Origin: Allacma fusca
Lineage: Eukaryota; Arthropoda; Collembola; Symphypleona; Sminthuridae
Assembly (NCBI GenBank): GCA_947179485.1
Contig: OX359245.1
Coordinates: forward strand, 78,851,067-78,915,066
Direction: 5' to 3'
DNA length: 64,000 bases
A program made the translations under genes and the position numbers. The notes under the pieces were generated by a model. It worked only from the letters and a program-made list of their open reading frames with translations, ran no database searches and had not been told where the DNA came from. How positions within the stretch are numbered: position 1 is the first letter of the stretch; each line of letters opens with the position of its first letter. Of the stretch, positions 1 through 9,606 are shown in pieces.

Positions 1-99
1 GATTAAACTGAGAAAGTCAAGTAAATAAAGGAGATTTATTTTTCTGAATAAATAAATTCAAATAAATCAAGAATAGAAGCTAGGAAGTGATAGTCTGAA

Positions 100-182
100 G
101 ATCCACACAACGGTACCTATCCAGGGTCGTTGACTACGGTGACTGGAGATCCTCACAACGGTACCCATCCGGGGTCGTTGAC
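100..182 (+). repeat. Two-copy direct repeat in the Element 1 leader
   Basis: Two 35-bp copies, 100-134 and 148-182, share the core CACAACGGTACC and end in GGTCGTTGAC, differing at about three positions, with a 48-bp period. Duplicated blocks in a retroelement leader can be enhancer, packaging or insulator modules; which of these applies here is unknown. Confidence 0.85.
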
Positions 183-627
183 CATTTGGCCGATAGAACG
201 GACTGCTGATTGCTGATCAAGACAACATACGGTTTGAAAATTTTGCGGTTTACTTTTGAATAAGGATTTAGAGTTTAGAAACATTTTTTGGATAGATAGA
301 AGCTGAACCATAGTGAAGATAGACTTGTACAAGTAGTTAGACATAACAACTGTTTGAGGCCTACATATTTTAGAAGGGGCATATACGTATATAAACCTTT
401 CCAACTTCCTAACCCTATCGCACTCAGACTAGCCTTTATGGTCATGGTATTTTCTGACGGTGGAATTTTAGATTTGGTAGTCATTTGCTGAGTGCGGAGA
501 AGCGTTCTCCAAACAAAACGCTGGGGCTCCTTTTCTACTAGCCGCGGGAATAATACATATTCCATTATTGAGCATATACTTGCATAAGACAAGTTGTTAA
601 AGGTGTGATATCCCTGTTCCAACGTCC

Positions 628-691
628 AAAAAAAAAAAAAAACAAAACAAAAAAAAAAACAAAAAAAAAACAAACAAAAAAAAAACAAAAA
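628..691 (+). repeat. A-rich low-complexity tract with isolated C
   Basis: Runs of A broken by single C residues across about 64 bases in the untranslated leader. Nothing coding is supported. Confidence 0.9.
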
Positions 692-854
692 TTGTTTTTC
701 GCTTAACATACCAGAAAATTGAGCTAACCTTCGTATTTGAAATCTAGGTAACTGATCACTACTGAGGGATTTTAATGTCGAGTTGTTGGGTAAAGTTCTC
801 ATCGAAGACTAGCATTTTGTAGAAAATAATATTTGAATGATATAGGGGTAGGCT

Positions 855-1082
855 ATGTGTAGAGAGGCGTACATACAACTTGTGCAGAATTATTATTGCG
901 AATTTTGTCAGTATAACTACGATATTAAAGCTCCTCTAATAACTCACGAAGAACCCTGTCCAGAATCATCGCCGTGCAGAGGTCTTGAGTTTATTTCCTA
1001 CACTAGGGTCGTACCTATTAAATTATTAGCCTGTATCGAGTGTTCAAAATATTCGAAAAATTTAGAAAAGGAATTAGCGTAA
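855..1082 (+). CDS. Small Cys-rich accessory ORF upstream of gag (75 aa)
   Basis: Not recognised. The ATG at 855 opens a 75-codon frame ending TAA, 10 bp before the next ORF. Three cysteine pairs are visible: CEFC near residues 15-18, CPESSPC near 35-41 and CIEC near 60-63. That is suggestive of metal binding or disulphides, in a small acidic-to-neutral protein ending in a Lys/Glu-rich tail. It lies in the same transcript as gag but in a different frame. Upstream ORFs before gag are not standard in Ty3 elements. It may be a real accessory protein, an upstream ORF that tunes gag translation, or chance; the tight packing with the next ORF favours a real gene. Confidence 0.5.
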   Translation: MCREAYIQLVQNYYCEFCQYNYDIKAPLITHEEPCPESSPCRGLEFISYTRVVPIKLLACIECSKYSKNLEKELA

Positions 1083-1092
1083 AGATTGACTT

Positions 1093-1332
1093 ATGCTATC
1101 CTTATTGTGCCCACTTATTCTAGAAGTTGGCTTCCTTTACTCGTCAGTTACATTAATTATTTTAACAGCTATTATAGTGGGAATTTATTATATTACTTGT
1201 AAATTATTTTGGAAATTGGTGATTCTGCTGTTAGGACTTTTGGTATTTAGCGGTATCTTGTTTTTCGGATACTGTAGATTTGAGAACCGCTTCGCTCCAT
1301 ATTTGAGGATCGTTTCTAGATTGAAATTTTAA
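1093..1332 (+). CDS. Small two-span membrane protein upstream of gag (79 aa)
   Basis: Not recognised. The 79-codon frame is strongly hydrophobic. One segment covers about residues 12-35 (rich in I, L, T and V) and a second about 41-61 (L, V, I, G and F), separated by a short Lys-containing turn. A basic aromatic tail with several Arg residues follows. This is the outline of a small two-pass membrane or viroporin-like protein, though function cannot be claimed from topology alone. It begins 10 bp after the Cys-rich ORF and ends 46 bp before gag, each in a different frame, giving a compact three-ORF cluster. Confidence 0.5.
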   Translation: MLSLLCPLILEVGFLYSSVTLIILTAIIVGIYYITCKLFWKLVILLLGLLVFSGILFFGYCRFENRFAPYLRIVSRLKF

Positions 1333-1378
1333 GCAGCTTTTGGTAATTTAAAATTTTTGGGTATAGACAGAGATTATA

Positions 1379-2401
1379 ATGGCAGGAAAACCAGCAAAAT
1401 TAACCGTAGTCCCACCCAAGTATTCTGGGGAGGATGGATCAGATTTGACAGATTTCGTAGATCACTTTAACATCGCAGCTAGCAGTATGTACTGGGGAGA
1501 TGAACAGAAGCTGTTATATTTCCCAAATTCCTTAACCGGAACAGCTTTTAAGTGGTATTTGACCTTTTTAACGGAAAGGCAAAAGAACCCAGTCAGAGAT
1601 GATAAGGGAAATGAGGTACCTATTACTTGGAACGAGGTATTAGGTAGATTTATTGATGCATTTGTTCCGTTGGCTAAAGATGTAGTAGCAGACATTAAGC
1701 TGGATGGTAGGAAATATAAGGTTACAGAGACTGTGGAGTCCTATTATTATGATATGATGAATTTGATGGATAAAAGTGGAGACATGATCTCCCCAGCTAG
1801 AAGAGTTATGCGGTTAATTAAGGGAATGACTCCTTATTACATTGATCGTATTATGCCGCAAAAGCCTAAAACTCCTAGAGAATTCTTAGAAGCTGCGCGT
1901 AATGTAGCAGATACAAAGTACTTGTCCCGGCATAGCGACCCCTATGAAACTATGGTAGCTGAGAGAGAAGACCCTATTCAGAGACAATTGCAGTTACTTA
2001 TAGATAAGACAGACATGTCTCTCAAAACTTTAGAGAAATTAAATGACGATAGCAAGGAAACAGCAAAAAGGGTAGAACAGTTAGAGTCAAAGCGGTATCC
2101 TTCAGGGAAATACAGGTCTACTCGGAGATCATCTGACAACGATCGTACTTCCGGCAGTAGTGACGACAGTCAAGGACGATGTTTCTACTGTGGAAAGAGA
2201 GGGCATTATGAGAGGGAATGCTGGACCAAACTCTACCGAATGACGGGACAGTTACAGGGGCCACTTGCGAAACGAGGAGGAGGACAGAAGCAAATTTCAT
2301 GGGGTCGTAATCGGGAACACACGGGAGAAGTTCATTATGGGGATAATGACAGACAACAGTCGGGAAACGGTCGTCAGCGCGAGAGCACCGCGCCAAAATA
2401 A
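1379..2401 (+). CDS. gag: Gag polyprotein of Element 1 (340 aa)
   Basis: The ORF has the Ty3-type capsid signature: a stretch near residues 15-110 with FxxxFN...SMYWGDEQK and LTGTAFKWY, typical of the Gag N-terminal capsid lobe that assembles the particle. A basic/Ser-rich linker follows. One CCHC zinc knuckle, CFYCGKRGHYEREC, lies at about residues 263-276 and is the usual nucleic-acid-binding element. Length is in the normal range for this family. The terminal 52 nt overlap the pol frame and carry a frameshift signal. It is preceded by two small ORFs, so ribosomes must bypass or reinitiate to reach this ATG. Confidence 0.93.
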   Translation: MAGKPAKLTVVPPKYSGEDGSDLTDFVDHFNIAASSMYWGDEQKLLYFPNSLTGTAFKWYLTFLTERQKNPVRDDKGNEVPITWNEVLGRFIDAFVPLAKDVVADIKLDGRKYKVTETVESYYYDMMNLMDKSGDMISPARRVMRLIKGMTPYYIDRIMPQKPKTPREFLEAARNVADTKYLSRHSDPYETMVAEREDPIQRQLQLLIDKTDMSLKTLEKLNDDSKETAKRVEQLESKRYPSGKYRSTRRSSDNDRTSGSSDDSQGRCFYCGKRGHYERECWTKLYRMTGQLQGPLAKRGGGQKQISWGRNREHTGEVHYGDNDRQQSGNGRQRESTAPK

Positions 2402-5400
2402 ATAGTGACCCTAGAGACATCTACTACTATTCCATAACCACCGATGTTAATAAATTACTTTCAGTTCCAGTTAAGATAGGAGTAGAAGAAAAAATAGCAA
2501 TTATAGACACAGGTTCCTCAGTCACTTTAATTAATTCCGACCTTATTCAGGATATGGATATTCACACTAGACCTTATCCAGTTTATGTTAAGGGAGTTAA
2601 TGGAAAAGCTTTACCAATTCAGGAGGAAGTCGACTTAACAGTAGATTTCTCAGCGTCTATAAATCTAGGAGTACATGCTCTAGTCTTGCCTATCTTAAAA
2701 CACGACCTTATTTTAGGTGTAGATTCGTTAGCGAAAGGGAAAGTAGTTATTGATTATAATAAGGAAGAGCTGGAAATAAAGGGAAGGAGAATACCATTTT
2801 TTAGAAATACAACCAGTTCTGAACTCAAGGAGGAAGTTCCCGAAGTTACGGAACCTAAAGAATGTTATGTAGTAGTAAATCAACCGACAGTTATACCAGG
2901 AGGAAGTTTAGGTTGGGTGTCAGTGTCATTTCAGGGAATTAACCCACCACTAATTAGTATTGAGAAGTCAATTTATCAACGAGGAAATAAAACTTTTTTC
3001 ATGCCAGATATGACTTTGGTACCTGAATGTCAGGAAAAGATCCCAATTGTTAACCCATCAAGCGATGAGTTAATATTACCAGAAAGGATGAAGTTAACAC
3101 AATATTCATCTTCAAAAGAGGAAATCTGTATGTTTGTAGAAAAGGAACCTATTTCAAGGGAAAGATTTTTAGAAGCTGTAAGTAAAGACTTGACAGAACA
3201 GGAACGAGAGACTATGGTTGAGTTACTCTGGGAATATAGAGACGTATTTGCAGAAGACGGAGAAATAGGAGAAGTTCACATAACACCAGTTAAGATAGAC
3301 TTACTACCAGGGATAAAACCTATTAAGCAAGCACCCTATCGTACTTCAGAGTATGAGCAGGAATGTATTAGGGAACAGCTACAAGAAATGCTTGACTTAG
3401 GTATTGTGAGGCCATCTAAGAGTCCTTGGGCTAGTCCTAGTGTATTAGTATTTTCGGGCCATAAGCTTTCGAATAAGCCTCGGTTTACCATTAATTTGAA
3501 GAAAGTCAATCAATGTATTCGTCAAGATTCATATCCCCTTCAGACTATTGATCACCTACTCTATCAGATGAGATCATCAAAGTATTTCAGTGCGAGTGAT
3601 TGCGCCAAAGGCTATTGGCAAATACCATTACATCCAGATAGTGTAGAAATAACAGCTTTCGTAATTAGGGATGGATTATACGAATGTCTAAGATTACCAT
3701 TTGGTTTATCAACAGCTCCCGCAATTTTTCAGAGAGTAATGGACGAATTATTTGCTGACTGCAAAACCTCTTACGTCATAATATATCTAGATGACATTGT
3801 GTGTCATTCACAGGACTTCCCATCACATTTAAAACATCAGCAGAACATCTTCGAAAGATTAAGACGAGCAGGACTTAAGTTAGGATTAAAGAAATGCAAA
3901 TACGGATTTAAATCCATAGAGGTGTTAGGACACGTAGTATCCGGAGAGGGAATATTACCAACGCCCAAAAAGATCGCGGCAGTAAAAGATATAAAAATAC
4001 CGTCATCAGTGACAGAAGTTAGAGCCTTTCTAGGACTATGTTCTTTTTATAGAAAATTTGTCCCACACTTTTCAAAAATTGCCCAGCCCCTTAACGAACT
4101 ATTGAGAAAAGATATTCCGTTTAAATGGGAGGAGTCTCAACAAATAGCTTTCGACAACTTAAGGCAGAAACTAATAACCCCTCCGTTGCTAACTCATTTC
4201 AGGACAGACTTACCAATTATTTTAAATATAGATGCAAGTGCCTTTGGTATAGGAGCTGTATTATGTCAACCGCATGGGAAGTTAGTTCAACCGGTAGCGT
4301 TTATTAGCAGGACCTTAAGTAAAGCTGAAGTTAATTATTCTACTACAGAGAAGGAGTATTTGGCATTAATTTGGGCTTTGCATAAATTTAGATGTTACTT
4401 GCATATGCAGAATTTCACTGTATATACGGATCACCAACCTTTAACACAAATTAATTTTGCAAAGGACCCTTCAACAGGTAGACTTTTCCGATGGGCAATA
4501 CGACTACTTGAATTCCCTGACATGAAATTAGTTTATAAACCCGGCATTCTAAATAAAGACGCGGACGCGCTTAGCAGGTTACCATTAGCTAATACCAAAG
4601 ATGGATACGAAAGTGCTTATGAATTCCCCGTTTTTGTAACCTCGGAGGAGGTTGAACAAACACTAGAAGATACTGATCAAACAATAGAAGATACTCTCAC
4701 CATAGATATTGAGGACCAAGAGATGGTCTCATTACAAAAGGACGATCTAGAGTGTCAGAAAATAGGCCTATTATTACAACAGGATAGCAAGAAAGTCCGT
4801 ACTAAGTATAGATTAATCAATGATATCATCTATGAAGTTTCAAACGGTGTTCCAAGACTCGTGGTTCCAAAAGTGTTAATTAAAGAAGTGTTACAGGCTA
4901 CACATAGGGATAGGCTAGCAGCACATACAGGCTGGATGAGAACTTATCATAGGGTTAATAGAAGATTCTTTTGGAAAGGAATGAAAGCCGATGTAGTAAG
5001 ATACGTATTGACCTGTGAGGAATGCCAGTTACATAAATACTCTACAAATAGACCAGCAGGGCTTTTACAACCTATTAAAATTCCTCCCAAAATCTTCACT
5101 ATGATAGGACTAGATTATTGTGGTCCCTTTGTAGAAACAAAAAGGGGTAATAAACATTTGTTAGTTGCAGTAGATTACACGAGCAAATGGGTATTTTGTC
5201 GAGCGACGAAATCCACCACTGCGGCAGAAACAATCGACTTCTTGAAGAATGATATCATATTGAAAGTAGGGGTAATTAAACAGTTACTCACAGATAGGGC
5301 CCCAGCATTTTTCTCACACGTACTTAGAGAATTTTGTAACGAATACGGCATCAAGCAGGTTTATACGAGTGGGTATAAAAGTTCTACCAATGGATTAGTG

Positions 5401-7023
5401 GAACGGATGAATGGAAGTATCGTACGATTATTGAAGATATTCGTAAATGAGAGTCATTCAAATTGGGATGATTTGGTTGGTGAGGTGGTGTTTGCGATAA
5501 ATACTACAGCCTCTGCTGCTACGGGGCAGTCACCATATTATATGTTGCATGGAATGGAAGCAACATTGGAAATTGAGAATAAATGGGGAAATGCTCCATT
5601 TCAGGAAGACTTAGATGGTAGAGGAGAAGCCATTTGTAAGTTAAATGAGATACGGGAGAAGGTATTAAAGAAATTGGAGTTAGGACAAGAGGTGTATAAA
5701 AATAGATACGACAAGAAGCGGGTTAACAGAAAATATAAGATAGGAGACCGGATAACTGTCTTTATTCCTGTTACAAGGCGCGGTAAGTCTACAAAGTTCC
5801 TTAGGAGAAACTTTGGACCGTATCTAATCACCAAAAAGATGTCCGACTTGAATTATGAGGTTACTACAGAAAGGGGTCCAAGGGTAGTACATGTTTCTAG
5901 AATGAAAGCCTTTTTAGAGGATAGTAGTTCAGATGAGGAACAGACAAGGCCCACTAGTTTGGCTCAGATAAGTAGTGAATTGTTAGAGGCCATTACAATT
6001 TACCGGGAAATGGGGATTGTAGGTCTAAAGGAAAAAGTAATGAAATTTGGTGCCCGTGGACTGGTTTTTCAAAGTCATGTGACATTTGAGGACATCCGGG
6101 AAATGAATAACAAGGACGGCCTTAGTTATTGGATATGGAAAGCAGACGTGCTCATATTATGTGGTAATGACGTTCTGAATAAGAAGAGCAATGAAAACTT
6201 ATTCAAGGAATGTTGTCAAAATATATCGGGTTATAAGATTGAAGTAAAAGAGACTGTCAAAGAGGAATGGGGTAATTTGGTCAATCTCTGTATAAGTAGT
6301 ACAATTAACCCATTCCAGCAGAAAGACTTGGCGGTCCTTATAACCGGATGTATGGAACCTCGAAAGGTATTTGATAAGTTAGGCAAAGTAGTGCGAGACG
6401 TAGGGTTGGATCCTCCAGTTATACATTTATATGGGGCTAACCGATGTCCTTTGGTAGGTGCGTTAGGTATCTACACGCACTTAACAAGGCTGGTGTTATA
6501 TGAAGACGAACCGTATGACACTTGGCAACTCATGTATATTTGGAGAGAATTTGTAAAAAAGATTAGCCCACAAATATTATTAGATATCTTTGGGGAAGTT
6601 AGTGGAAATACGGCCACATATGTTAAAAGCTGTTGGGAAAGAATAAAACCCGCAGAAAGAGATGAGAGTGCACTCGAAACAATTGATGAGGAAGATGAAG
6701 TCGACACAGATAAGGGAATTGATTTAAATCAGGAAGAAAGGTCTAGTGATTTTAATGAGGAATCAAAATCAGAGGGCTTACATGATACTCCGGAGTTGGT
6801 GAATAATGGTGGAAATGATTTAGAGTGGGATAATCAGGATATCAATGATAACAGTGATGTGGATGTTGATAACCTGATTACCGACGATGAGGGTGACGAC
6901 GAATATTTGTTAACCGACGATGAAGATGAGGTTGCGGGAGAGGCTGCAGACCCGAACGCAAAACCAGTCTCACGTTTTGGTCGTCCTCTTAAACCACCAG
7001 ACTTTTTTGGCCAAAGAAAATGA
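2350..7023 (+). CDS. pol: Pol polyprotein of Element 1: protease, RT, RNase H, integrase plus a C-terminal extension
   Basis: The frame is open from 2350 to TGA at 7021-7023, expressed by -1 shift from gag. Residues below are numbered from the ATG at 2554. Protease DTGSS lies at 2506-2520. RT has the YLDD catalytic box at residues 411-414 (3784-3795). RNase H follows with NIDASAFG and TDHQPL. Integrase has an HHCC finger (4903-5037) and a DD35E triad at D854, D914 and E950, then a GPY/F-type module around 5746-5862. About 360 more residues follow (from about 5935), ending in a very acidic tail. That extension is longer than usual and I do not recognise it. No internal stop or frameshift was found. 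Confidence 0.95.
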   Translation, partial: QTTVGKRSSAREHRAKINSDPRDIYYYSITTDVNKLLSVPVKIGVEEKIAIIDTGSSVTLINSDLIQDMDIHTRPYPVYVKGVNGKALPIQEEVDLTVDFSASINLGVHALVLPILKHDLILGVDSLAKGKVVIDYNKEELEIKGRRIPFFRNTTSSELKEEVPEVTEPKECYVVVNQPTVIPGGSLGWVSVSFQGINPPLISIEKSIYQRGNKTFFMPDMTLVPECQEKIPIVNPSSDELILPERMKLTQYSSSKEEICMFVEKEPISRERFLEAVSKDLTEQERETMVELLWEYRDVFAEDGEIGEVHITPVKIDLLPGIKPIKQAPYRTSEYEQECIREQLQEMLDLGIVRPSKSPWASPSVLVFSGHKLSNKPRFTINLKKVNQCIRQDSYPLQTIDHLLYQMRSSKYFSASDCAKGYWQIPLHPDSVEITAFVIRDGLYECLRLPFGLSTAPAIFQRVMDELFADCKTSYVIIYLDDIVCHSQDFPSHLKHQQNIFERLRRAGLKLGLKKCKYGFKSIEVLGHVVSGEGILPTPKKIAAVKDIKIPSSVTEVRAFLGLCSFYRKFVPHFSKIAQPLNELLRKDIPFKWEESQQIAFDNLRQKLITPPLLTHFRTDLPIILNIDASAFGIGAVLCQPHGKLVQPVAFISRTLSKAEVNYSTTEKEYLALIWALHKFRCYLHMQNFTVYTDHQPLTQINFAKDPSTGRLFRWAIRLLEFPDMKLVYKPGILNKDADALSRLPLANTKDGYESAYEFPVFVTSEEVEQTLEDTDQTIEDTLTIDIEDQEMVSLQKDDLECQKIGLLLQQDSKKVRTKYRLINDIIYEVSNGVPRLVVPKVLIKEVLQATHRDRLAAHTGWMRTYHRVNRRFFWKGMKADVVRYVLTCEECQLHKYSTNRPAGLLQPIKIPPKIFTMIGLDYCGPFVETKRGNKHLLVAVDYTSKWVFCRATKSTTAAETIDFLKNDIILKVGVIKQLLTDRAPAFFSHVLREFCNEYGIKQVYTSGYKSSTNGLVERMNGSIVRLLKIFVNESHSNWDDLVGEVVFAINTTASAATGQSPYYMLHGMEATLEIENKWGNAPFQEDLDGRGEAICKLNEIREKVLKKLELGQEVYKNRYDKKRVNRKYKIGDRITVFIPVTRRGKSTKFLRRNFGPYLITKKMSDLNYEVTTERGPRVVHVSRMKAFLEDSSSDEEQTRPTSLAQISSELLEAITIYREMGIVGLKEKVMKFGARGLVFQSHVTFEDIREMNNKDGLSYWIWKADVLILCGNDVLNKKSNENLFKECCQNISGYKIEVKETVKEEWGNLVNLCISSTINPFQQKDLAVLITGCMEPRKVFDKLGKVVRDVGLDPPVIHLYGANRCPLVGALGIYTHLTRLVLYEDEPYDTWQLMYIWREFVKKISPQILLDIFGEVSGNTATYVKSCWERIKPAERDESALETIDEEDEVDTDKGIDLNQEERSSDFNEESKSEGLHDTPELVNNGGNDLEWDNQDINDNSDVDVDNLITDDEGDDEYLLTDDEDEVAGEAADPNAKPVSRFGRPLKPPDFFGQRK
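2362..2393 (+). promoter_or_regulatory. -1 ribosomal frameshift signal, gag to pol (Element 1)
   Basis: Seen: the heptamer G GGA AAC at 2362-2368, in the correct X XXY YYZ register for the gag frame, inside the gag/pol overlap (2350-2401). After an 8-nt spacer a hairpin GCGCG/CGCGC (2377-2381 with 2389-2393, 7-nt loop) can form. Known: this heptamer class supports -1 slippage in retroviruses. The protease motif DTGSS (2506-2520) lies before the first pol ATG at 2554, so pol needs the shift to include its protease. Confidence 0.85.
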
Positions 7024-7203
7024 AAGTACTTGAAGGGTTAAAATAACAATGAGAAATGTTAAGATTAAGAATTTGATTAAGAATGAAATTAAGAAACAGA
7101 AGAATAAGCTATATGTAACGAGTATTATTTTTAGAATAATTAGTATAGAAAGACTAGAGAGTATAAACGCCTTAATGGAAAAATTGTATTCCTAAATATA
7201 GAA

Positions 7204-9468
7204 ATGGAACAAAAGAAAGAATGGTTTAGACTTGCCATTGGACTATGGACTTTGATAAATGTAAACGTGACGGCTGTGACCATGTGGGACGAGCTCGAAA
7301 TTAAGCCTGGAATTACTATAGATACAGGACTACGAATGGTGGAGCTGAATGCAACAATCTTGTATGAAGGATCTATCCCTCTATTCTTTGAAGTCCCCAA
7401 ACTACCGAAATTGCATCCCCAACAAGCCAAATCAAAAACAGATTGCCCTATTACCACGGACGATTTTAGTGGATGCTCCGTACCAGCAGGAAGTATGGCA
7501 ACCAATATACGGCAACTTCAAGGAAGGGCATTTGGAACATTAGTGAGGAGAGCTAAAGCCTTATCAGGGATGCTTACGGCCGATTTGAATTACTTGAACT
7601 TAACTACCGATATTTCTGATGGAACTGAAGATGTGGAGCTAAATATGGGCAGACGACGACGAAGTACCTTGGGATTGGACTTCATTAGTAAATTTTACCG
7701 ATACTGTTGTGGATTCGCCACCTCGCAGGAAACTTTAATCCTTTCCAGCCGACAGAAACAAGTGGGACAATATATCAAGAAATTGAGAGAAGGAATTTCA
7801 ATCAACCACAGAGACGTAATTCGGATGGGCGAGAAGATGTCAGAATTTGCAAAGAATGCAGACTATGAAGTCAAACTAATCCAAGATTATCTTAGATGGA
7901 TGAATGGAACCTACCAGCGTTTTTCACCACGACTAGACGAAGTTGGTAGTACTCTTCTCAATCTCAAATTTCTAGTGGGAGAACAAGTATCATTGGCACA
8001 CCAATCGCAAATAGTTGGAGCTTATGAACAACTACAGGATATTTGTCACCAGAAAAGGTTACCCAAATTATTTATTCCACCGTCCGTTTTAGAACCCGCG
8101 TTGATAAAACTGAAAGGTGCACTTTTACGAAAATACCGCGACTTTGCAATACCCATGAATGCTACGGACTTGTATTACCGTTATCCCTTGGCAGAATGTC
8201 TGGAAGATAAAAACACCTACGTAATAAAACTTCAAATTCCCTTCGTTTCATTGGGAAAGAAATGGAAATTGTTTGAACTGACACCTTTGGACTGGGCTCA
8301 TAAGAACGAAACATGTGAGATGTCTTTACCACCAACCCTAGTGGCAAAATCAAAGACGGAAATGATAATATTTGACCATATGGACACCATTAAATGTCAA
8401 TTATTCACCACTGGTTTGTGTCATCTACCTTTCAACCCTGCAACCAAATTTTCCTACTTACCATGTCTAGAAGCCGTTTTCGAGTCCAACAACGTAAAAT
8501 CCTTACATAAAGTATGTAAATTCGACTGTCTAGATGATTCCAAACCACGGATGACCAGACTCACTAATACAAAAATATCAGTAGCCCATTTACCTTTAGA
8601 CGGATCGGTTCTACGATGCCCTTCAAAAGATTATCTATTACCTAATAATACCCAAGGCATTGGAAATTTAGAAATTGAGATGACCTGCTTATGTACCTTG
8701 AGAGTTCATAACAAACTATATGCGGAACCTATTTTTCCATGTGACAACACCCATTTGATTAAAGCGCAAGTAATCCATAGCATCCCATCGCAGTGGACAA
8801 GAATGGAGAATCTAATTATTTCAGACGATAAAAGGTCTTGGAATCGACCAGAATTTACCAATCTAAGCTTCGTGTTTAATTCAGAGTGGAAACATAACAT
8901 TTCAAACATGGACTTTACCGTATCCTCCAGTATAAATGACACCTTCGAATCATGGAGAAATTCTCTCAATGATATTGAGTGGACAAACGTTCCCGATTGG
9001 CTGCAAGGAGAAGTTAGCAGTACATCTCCTCTGATAATTATATGGCTTACTATTTGCACCCTATTATTGGCTTTTCTGATGTACGAGAATACCCGGAAAT
9101 CAACCTTCATTGGAATGTTGGCAACGAGAATCAAATCAACTGAAGGCTATACGCCCCATTACTGTCATTTACCGACCTATCTTGAAGCATTTATTTGGCT
9201 TATTCTCTTCGGAATGATACTCCTTATTTTCCCGAAAATATACCGATACTTCAAGGACCAGATCAAATGGAGAATACATAGCAGACGCTGGGAAGCGGAA
9301 GAGAGACAGCGACAACAGCGAGCTCAGGAAGCCATTAGGCTTACAGAACCCCTTCGTTTTGGTGACGCAGGATTAGTGTTGCACGAGACTCCACGTCCTA
9401 CGCCTTTGGTTACCCAAAAGATGGCTAAGTCTAAAAAGATTCAGTCCAATAGCTCGGTAGCAGTCTAA
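7204..9468 (+). CDS. env: Envelope-type glycoprotein of Element 1 (754 aa)
   Basis: Seen: a hydrophobic N-terminal segment (about residues 8-24), a tetrabasic motif RRRR at residues 150-153 followed by a segment with GLDFISKFYRYCCG, a heptad-rich region at about 190-260, a Cys-rich ectodomain with many N-x-S/T sites, and two C-terminal hydrophobic spans (about 608-628 and 660-682) with a basic tail. Known: errantivirus and baculovirus F-type fusion proteins are cut at a furin-like site just before the fusion peptide. Inference: an F-like class I fusion protein. The start follows an ATATAG acceptor-like site ending at 7201, consistent with a spliced env mRNA. Confidence 0.85.
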   Translation: MEQKKEWFRLAIGLWTLINVNVTAVTMWDELEIKPGITIDTGLRMVELNATILYEGSIPLFFEVPKLPKLHPQQAKSKTDCPITTDDFSGCSVPAGSMATNIRQLQGRAFGTLVRRAKALSGMLTADLNYLNLTTDISDGTEDVELNMGRRRRSTLGLDFISKFYRYCCGFATSQETLILSSRQKQVGQYIKKLREGISINHRDVIRMGEKMSEFAKNADYEVKLIQDYLRWMNGTYQRFSPRLDEVGSTLLNLKFLVGEQVSLAHQSQIVGAYEQLQDICHQKRLPKLFIPPSVLEPALIKLKGALLRKYRDFAIPMNATDLYYRYPLAECLEDKNTYVIKLQIPFVSLGKKWKLFELTPLDWAHKNETCEMSLPPTLVAKSKTEMIIFDHMDTIKCQLFTTGLCHLPFNPATKFSYLPCLEAVFESNNVKSLHKVCKFDCLDDSKPRMTRLTNTKISVAHLPLDGSVLRCPSKDYLLPNNTQGIGNLEIEMTCLCTLRVHNKLYAEPIFPCDNTHLIKAQVIHSIPSQWTRMENLIISDDKRSWNRPEFTNLSFVFNSEWKHNISNMDFTVSSSINDTFESWRNSLNDIEWTNVPDWLQGEVSSTSPLIIIWLTICTLLLAFLMYENTRKSTFIGMLATRIKSTEGYTPHYCHLPTYLEAFIWLILFGMILLIFPKIYRYFKDQIKWRIHSRRWEAEERQRQQRAQEAIRLTEPLRFGDAGLVLHETPRPTPLVTQKMAKSKKIQSNSSVAV

Positions 9469-9606
9469 AAAGAAATACAGGTCACGTTTTACATGGTTAG
9501 GAAAGATAGAGAGGGAAACGTTAAGCAATCTGAATGTTAATGTAAAGATATGATAAATGGTGTGAAATAATTAAGATAGTTAAGATGTAAATGGTTACAA
9601 CTAAAA

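Larger units (their letters stand above)
1..854 (+). other. Element 1 untranslated leader
   Basis: No supported ORF. It holds a 35-bp near-duplicate (100-182) and an A-rich tract with isolated C residues (628-691). I could not match a tRNA primer-binding site near position 1, so the 5' LTR/PBS junction probably lies just before the window. Minus-strand ORFs here (153-404 and 275-802) read through the duplicated and A-rich sequence and look like shadows. Confidence 0.6.

Noticed and set aside
628..691. Could the A-rich tract be a poly(A) tail of a retrotransposed copy?
   Set aside because: It is in the middle of a leader that continues into gag, has interspersed C residues, and has no target duplication or 3' end next to it.
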